From the NCBI GenBank assembly GCA_046049865.1, contig JBJOQO010000001.1, positions 115,221 to 179,220 on the forward strand: DNA of 64,000 bases. The letters are read 5' to 3'. Source of the DNA: JANPCX01 sp046049865 (GTDB lineage: Bacteria; Pseudomonadota; Gammaproteobacteria; Burkholderiales; Burkholderiaceae_C). Below are positions 59,512 to 64,000 of the stretch, piece by piece. The position numbers were made by a program, and so were the translations under genes. The notes below the pieces were generated by a model. That model made no database searches and had not been told where the DNA came from. It saw nothing but the letters and a program-made list of their open reading frames with translations. Every line of letters begins with the position of its first letter. Position 1 is the stretch's first letter.

Positions 59512-62500
59512 ATGTTGACTTCTCCCAACGCACCTAATCCCGTTCGGCAGCAGGCCAGGCTCCCTCAGCCCGTCCGAAACGAGAACGCCGTCCTGGCAAA
59601 CATTCTTCCCACACTGCAACAAGCACTGCCTTGGTCGCCTGTACTGACCCGTGCACGCCCCTGGGTGCAAGCGGTACGTGACAACCCGGCTCCCTTTTGG
59701 GCGATGGAGTCCTTGCTGCGCGAATACCCCATCAGCAGTGCCGAAGGTTTGGCCTTGATGCGTTTGGCAGAAGCCTTGTTGCGTGTGCCGGACACCGCCA
59801 CCGCCATCGCCCTGACGGCGGACCAGCTCGGTCGCGCCCAGTTCGACGGCAGCCAGAGCAGCGGCACGGGCCCTCACAAACTGCTCGCCAGTTTGTCGGC
59901 CAACGCGATCGCTCTGTCCAAAAAATTCTTGCCCGACACACCCAACACTCAAACGCCAGGTTTGTTCCAGCGTTTGGGCTCGCAAACCGTGGTGGCCGCC
60001 ACGATCCGTGCCATTGAGCTCATGGGTCGCCAATTCGTCTTGGGCCGCGACATGGATGAGGCTTTGCGAGAGGCGGCTACTGCACGAAAAAAACAAAATG
60101 GTTTGTGTTTCAGCTACGACATGCTGGGCGAAGGTGCCCGCACCGAGGCCGATGCCGTTCGGTATTTGGCGGCCTACAGCGGGGCGATTGAAGCGATGGC
60201 TGGTGGCCAAACAGGGGGCGGGCCACAGCACAGCGATGGCATCTCCATCAAACTCAGCGCCCTGTTCACGCGTTATGAAGAAGCGCAATCCGAACGGGTG
60301 TTTTCAGACTTGCTGCCGCGCGTTTGGTCGCTCATCGAGCTGGCAGCCAAGGCCAACATCAACCTGACCATCGACGCAGAAGAAAGCGATCGTCTGGAGT
60401 TGTCGCTGGACGTTTTTGAGCGTTTAGCGCAGCAGGTCGCCCACCATTTTCCGCAGTGGAGTGGTTTTGGTTTGGCCGTTCAGGCTTACCAAACCCGAGC
60501 GCTGGAGGTGATTCACGAAGTAGCGCGCATCGGCAAGCAGCATGGCTTGGGCTTGATGGTTCGGCTGGTCAAGGGTGCCTACTGGGATGGCGAAATCAAA
60601 CGCGCCCAAGAGTTGGGCCTGCAGGGTTATCCGGTCTACACCCACAAACACCACACCGACATATCTTATTTGGCCTGCGCCCAGACCTTGCTCTCCTACG
60701 CACCGAAAAAAGGTGCGCCCATCACTGCCGGCAACATCTATCCCCAGTTCGCCACCCACAACGCCGCCACGATTGCAGCGGTGCTGAACCTCGCCGATGC
60801 ACAGGGTGCAGCGTTCGAGCTGCAGCGCCTGCACGGCATGGGTGAAGGTGTTTTCCGCGAGGTGATGCGTGAAGTGAGCGTGCCCGTTCGCGTCTACGCC
60901 CCCGTGGGCCAGCACCGAGACTTGCTGGCCTACCTGGTGCGGCGTTTGCTGGAAAACGGTGCCAACTCGTCGTTTGTGCACCAGCTCTCCGATGAAGCTG
61001 TGGACATCGATGTGTTGTTGGCCAGCCCGCTGCACGCCAGCAGCGAGGCAGGTGTGCCGCTGCCATTGGCCATGTTTGCCGACAGGCGCAATGCGGCAGG
61101 CGTTGACTTGACCCATTTGCATGAACGCCTGCCCTTGGAAGCTGCAGTGACGCAAACGGTGGTCGCAGAGGTCCCTGTGTCCAGCATCGATCAAGTCCAT
61201 GCGGCCATGCAGATGTTGTCGGTGGGATTCAACGCCTGGAATACGACCGCTGTTTCTCATCGTGCGGCGATATTGCGCCGCGCAGCCGACATGCTCGAAG
61301 CTCGGATGCCCGAGTTCTGCGGTTTGCTGGTCAAAGAGGCCCATAAAACCATGGGGGACTGTGTGGCCGAGGTGCGCGAGGCCGTTGACTTTTTCCGCTA
61401 CTACGCGGTTCAAGCCGAAGCCTTGAAGAACGACTTTCCCGCACCCGGCCCGCAAGGTTTGGGCGTTTTTGTTTGCATCAGCCCCTGGAATTTTCCTTTG
61501 GCGATTTTTGCGGGGCAAGTGGCGGCCGCTTTGGTCACGGGCAACACCGTGGCCGCCAAACCTGCAGAACAAACACCCGCTGTGGCTGAACGTTTGGTGG
61601 CCTTGCTGCATGAAGCAGGCCTGCCCCGAGATGCCCTCGTGATGTTGCACGGCCCCGGCGAAACCACAGGCGCGGCGCTGGTGGCCCACCCCAACACAGC
61701 GGGTGTTTGTTTCACCGGCTCCACTGCAGTGGCGCACATCATCAACCGCAGCTTGGCGGCGCGAACCGGCACAACGCCCGCGGTCTTGATTGCAGAAACC
61801 GGCGGCATCAACGCCATGGTCATGGACAGCAGCGCCCTGCCCGAACAGGTGGTTGATGCGGTGGTGCAAAGCGCGTTTCGCTCGGCAGGGCAGCGCTGCT
61901 CGGCGCTGAGATTGTTGTGCGTGCACGAGGGCGTGGCCGATGCAGTGATCGACATGGTTCGTGGTGCACTGCTGGAGTTGAACGTGGGTGATCCAGCGCG
62001 CTTCGCCACCGATGTGGGCCCGGTGATTGACGATGAAGCCTTCAACGGAATTCGTGCCCACATCGCCCGCCTGCGCAAAGAAGCGCGTTGGCTGGGCGAA
62101 GCGCCCGTCACGGCCACTACGCCGCGGTTGATTGCGCCGATTGCTTTTGAGCTTGATCACATCAGCGACATGCGCCAAGAAATTTTCGGGCCCGTATTAC
62201 ACGTGGTGCGCTGGTCGGGAGAGCCCGAGGCGGTCATCGAACAAATCAACGCTTTGGGTTATGGCCTGACCTTGGGAATTCAAACCCGCATCGACAGCCG
62301 CGCCTTGCAACTGGCCGCCCAAGCGCGTGTGGGCAACGTTTACATCAACCGCAACATGATTGGCGCGGTGGTGGGGGTGCAACCTTTCGGTGGTGAGGGC
62401 TTGAGCGGTACCGGGCCGAAGGCGGGCGGGCCGCATTACCTCTATCGTTTTTGTGCAGATGGCGCACAGACCACCAGCGTCGCAGCCTCTGCCATGACGG

Positions 62501-63225
62501 CGACCGATTCCAAAGTGATGCCTCAACCGGCCATCGCCGACTTGATGCAGTCATTGCACCAAGGTCACTTGCACTGGAGCGCACAAACCGTTGCGACACG
62601 TGTCGCCCTGTTGGAGCGCGCTGCGGCCCTGCTCTCGCCCACACAGCACCCGCAAACCATCGCAGACTGGACATGCTTGGCACAACAAGCACAACGTCGT
62701 TTGTCGGTTCCCCCCTTGCCCGGCCCCACGGGCGAGAAAAACGAGTTGCACCTGCACGGACGCGGCCTCTTCGCCATCCTGGCAACAAGCAACGCCACCC
62801 CGCGCACGCTCGCGCAGCAACTGGCCGCCGCCTTGATCACAGGCAACTCTGTGGTCTGGGTGGGGCCGCAGCAATCGGGCGCTGAATCATTGATCGCGTC
62901 TTTGCGCCAGGCCGGTTTGCCGCCCAATGTGTTGAGCGCATTGCCTGGTGATCCCGGTCAGCTTGAAGCGGTGTTGGGCAGCGCTGAACTGGCCGGTGTG
63001 GCGTTAGATGACGCCACTCATGTCGGTCAACTCAGCCGCCAACTTGCGGCAAGAACGGGTGCGATCTTGCCTTTGGTGAGCGGTGGCGTAAGCCAAGACA
63101 ACCCCACGGGCTCAACGCTGGGACGTTTGTTGTTGCGTTTTGTGGCCGAACAAACCGTCACGATCAACACTGCGGCGGCCGGTGGCAATGTGGAGTTGCT
63201 GGCGCGTGCGGCAGGCGGGGGCTAA
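59512..63225 (+). CDS. putA: Bifunctional proline dehydrogenase/P5C dehydrogenase PutA
   Basis: 1237 residues from ATG 59512 (ATG 59485 in frame is possible). It oxidises proline to glutamate in two steps with substrate channelling. The N-terminal DNA-binding (RHH) domain of E. coli PutA is absent, so it should not be a self-repressor; the divergent Lrp gene probably regulates. PRODH barrel with AVQAYQTRA and LVKGAYWDGEIKRAQ, then the ALDH half with CISPWNFPLAIF, FTGSTAVAHIINR and the catalytic cysteine in SAGQRCSALRLL, and a C-terminal ALDH-like tail domain typical of long PutAs. The end INTAAAGGN is conserved but the last ~12 residues deviate; a transposon-end-like sequence begins just after the stop codon. 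Confidence 0.94.
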   Translation: MLTSPNAPNPVRQQARLPQPVRNENAVLANILPTLQQALPWSPVLTRARPWVQAVRDNPAPFWAMESLLREYPISSAEGLALMRLAEALLRVPDTATAIALTADQLGRAQFDGSQSSGTGPHKLLASLSANAIALSKKFLPDTPNTQTPGLFQRLGSQTVVAATIRAIELMGRQFVLGRDMDEALREAATARKKQNGLCFSYDMLGEGARTEADAVRYLAAYSGAIEAMAGGQTGGGPQHSDGISIKLSALFTRYEEAQSERVFSDLLPRVWSLIELAAKANINLTIDAEESDRLELSLDVFERLAQQVAHHFPQWSGFGLAVQAYQTRALEVIHEVARIGKQHGLGLMVRLVKGAYWDGEIKRAQELGLQGYPVYTHKHHTDISYLACAQTLLSYAPKKGAPITAGNIYPQFATHNAATIAAVLNLADAQGAAFELQRLHGMGEGVFREVMREVSVPVRVYAPVGQHRDLLAYLVRRLLENGANSSFVHQLSDEAVDIDVLLASPLHASSEAGVPLPLAMFADRRNAAGVDLTHLHERLPLEAAVTQTVVAEVPVSSIDQVHAAMQMLSVGFNAWNTTAVSHRAAILRRAADMLEARMPEFCGLLVKEAHKTMGDCVAEVREAVDFFRYYAVQAEALKNDFPAPGPQGLGVFVCISPWNFPLAIFAGQVAAALVTGNTVAAKPAEQTPAVAERLVALLHEAGLPRDALVMLHGPGETTGAALVAHPNTAGVCFTGSTAVAHIINRSLAARTGTTPAVLIAETGGINAMVMDSSALPEQVVDAVVQSAFRSAGQRCSALRLLCVHEGVADAVIDMVRGALLELNVGDPARFATDVGPVIDDEAFNGIRAHIARLRKEARWLGEAPVTATTPRLIAPIAFELDHISDMRQEIFGPVLHVVRWSGEPEAVIEQINALGYGLTLGIQTRIDSRALQLAAQARVGNVYINRNMIGAVVGVQPFGGEGLSGTGPKAGGPHYLYRFCADGAQTTSVAASAMTATDSKVMPQPAIADLMQSLHQGHLHWSAQTVATRVALLERAAALLSPTQHPQTIADWTCLAQQAQRRLSVPPLPGPTGEKNELHLHGRGLFAILATSNATPRTLAQQLAAALITGNSVVWVGPQQSGAESLIASLRQAGLPPNVLSALPGDPGQLEAVLGSAELAGVALDDATHVGQLSRQLAARTGAILPLVSGGVSQDNPTGSTLGRLLLRFVAEQTVTINTAAAGGNVELLARAAGGG

Positions 63226-63237
63226 GGATGCTCTGCA
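63226..63237 (+). repeat. Solo end of the GGATGCTCTGCA element after putA
   Basis: GGATGCTCTGCA is identical to the first 12 bases of the element at 36709-36868 and, like it, is preceded by a CTA-type tetranucleotide (CTAA, which includes the putA stop). No rest of the element follows, so it could be a relic of insertion and deletion or chance. Confidence 0.4.
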
Positions 63238-63272
63238 GAGACGGACCCAAATAGGCACCCTTTGCATCAATG

Positions 63273-63911
63273 TCAGGGGGGATGCGCCACCGCCTTCACC
63301 ACGGCCGTGGCCACGGGCAGTCCTGCGGCTTTCCAGCTTGCGAGCCCGCCTCGGTACCAAGCCACCTGCGCATAACCCAGTCGTTTGGCACGCAAAGCAG
63401 CATTCACAGCAGCCCAGCAATGGCGGTCGCGGCAGTAAAAAACCAGGGGCTTGCTCATGTCCGGGATCAACAGTTTCATCAGCCCGGCAAAACGGTGTTG
63501 GTAGTCTCTTTCTGACGCCGCATTGTCAAAAGCCAGGCCGCCAAGATAAAGGCTACGCGCCAGGGGGATGACGTCCTCATGGCTGTCCAGGTCAATGACG
63601 AGCGGTGGATCTCTCCTCTTCAAGGCTCGCGCCAAGTCCTGGGTAGACACCGTGGTCACACCTTCAATTTGCAGCGGCGTAGCGCTCGATACATTTCCCG
63701 TGCGCAAGGTCGTGGCCTTGGGTTCACGGCCCGCCACATCTTCTTCAGCAAAAAACCGCTGGGTGGGCGCAGTCAGTTTGGCATGGGCTTCTCGGTGCCC
63801 AGCCAGCGCTGCACTGCTCCAAGCGCGGATGTCTTTGCCGTTGACCGTTTGCACTTCACACGGCCGCGGTGGTGCGTAAGCGTTCCGCAAACCCACCCTA
63901 TGCAAAGGCAT
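63273..63911 (-). CDS. Rhodanese-like protein with CxxxCW motif
   Basis: 212 residues from ATG 63911; a TTG start at 63941 is also possible, and a stop in frame near 63990 shows the gene does not extend beyond the window. The N-terminal ~95 residues have no clear domain. The rhodanese-like C-terminal domain includes VTTVSTQDLARAL, PLVIDLDSHEDVIP, and YCRDRHCWAAVNAALRAKRLGYAQVAWYRGG, close to the CxxCW-motif proteins seen with PQQ-dependent catabolism. Two cysteines three residues apart replace the usual single active-site cysteine loop. Sulfur transfer or redox role is plausible. Confidence 0.72.
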   Translation of the reverse strand: MPLHRVGLRNAYAPPRPCEVQTVNGKDIRAWSSAALAGHREAHAKLTAPTQRFFAEEDVAGREPKATTLRTGNVSSATPLQIEGVTTVSTQDLARALKRRDPPLVIDLDSHEDVIPLARSLYLGGLAFDNAASERDYQHRFAGLMKLLIPDMSKPLVFYCRDRHCWAAVNAALRAKRLGYAQVAWYRGGLASWKAAGLPVATAVVKAVAHPP

Positions 63912-64000
63912 AGAAGGCTGCGAAGGTTGCTGTTTTGACAACAGCGAAGGGGCAGCGAATGGCAGCGGTGGGATGGCAAGACAAGATCAGGCGACAACTG

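Noticed and set aside
60424..62178. 584-codon open frame antisense to putA
   Set aside because: Low-complexity composition typical of the strand opposite a GC-rich gene; no domain or ribosome site.
1..64000. CRISPR arrays, prophage or integrated conjugative element
   Set aside because: No regularly spaced direct repeats, cas genes, integrase, phage structural genes or attachment-site duplication at the tRNA were seen.

Overview
The window looks like chromosomal DNA of a betaproteobacterium of the order Burkholderiales, most likely Comamonadaceae or a close relative. The evidence is the moderately high GC content, a betaproteobacterial-type gshA, the metX/metW pair, adjacent pilT/pilU, DUF2917 and DUF2946 genes, and a Kup/CreC-like pair. 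No phage, plasmid, CRISPR or rRNA signature was seen. One tRNA (Arg, anticodon CCG) is present. The assignment rests on protein families remembered from this clade, not on a database search.

Layout. 1-6.8 kb: the end of a PhoX-type phosphatase, an FAD-linked oxidase overlapping a methyltransferase, a small membrane protein, methylmalonate-semialdehyde dehydrogenase (mmsA) and a beta-helix lipoprotein. 6.8-12 kb: an arginine/citrulline/ornithine catabolic locus (Lrp regulator, ornithine cyclodeaminase, CtlX-like hydrolase, amino-acid binding protein, arginase) that also carries an in-frame fusion of the arginase 5' end to the cyclodeaminase 3' end. 12-20 kb: aquaporin, GST, glutamate-cysteine ligase, Kup potassium transporter and a CreC-like kinase without a partner regulator. 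20-25.5 kb: a small transposon-like repeat, a dadA plus cyclodeaminase-family operon, an M20 peptidase and a PilZ protein. 25.7-31.7 kb: a complete tripartite RND efflux operon. 31.7-36.6 kb: threonine cleavage genes (kbl, tdh) with a divergent cupin regulator, then metW and metX under what reads as a SAM-II riboswitch with a terminator. 36.6-36.9 kb: two adjacent palindromic elements. 37-45.9 kb: an FMN glutamate-synthase-like protein, LysE exporter, LysR regulator divergent from a lone livM-like permease that ends exactly in a second copy of the 20-kb repeat, a GNAT protein, a nuclease-like protein and a MocR regulator. 46-55 kb: mostly housekeeping genes (radA, ilvE, purU) and conserved proteins of unknown function. 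55-64 kb: cytochrome c, tRNA-Arg, pilU/pilT, a YggS protein, an Lrp regulator divergent from putA, and a rhodanese-like protein.

The common theme is amino-acid catabolism. Arginase and ornithine cyclodeaminase lead from arginine to proline. The dadA pair could convert D-proline through an imine to L-proline. PutA then oxidises proline to glutamate. Two Lrp-type regulators sit divergently beside these genes. Threonine is split to glycine and acetyl-CoA by tdh/kbl.

The observations most worth following up are the rocF'-'ocd chimera, the SAM-II riboswitch plus terminator on metX in a presumed betaproteobacterium, and two families of small mobile repeats with intact target duplications. One of those repeats is inserted exactly at the stop codon of the livM-like gene.
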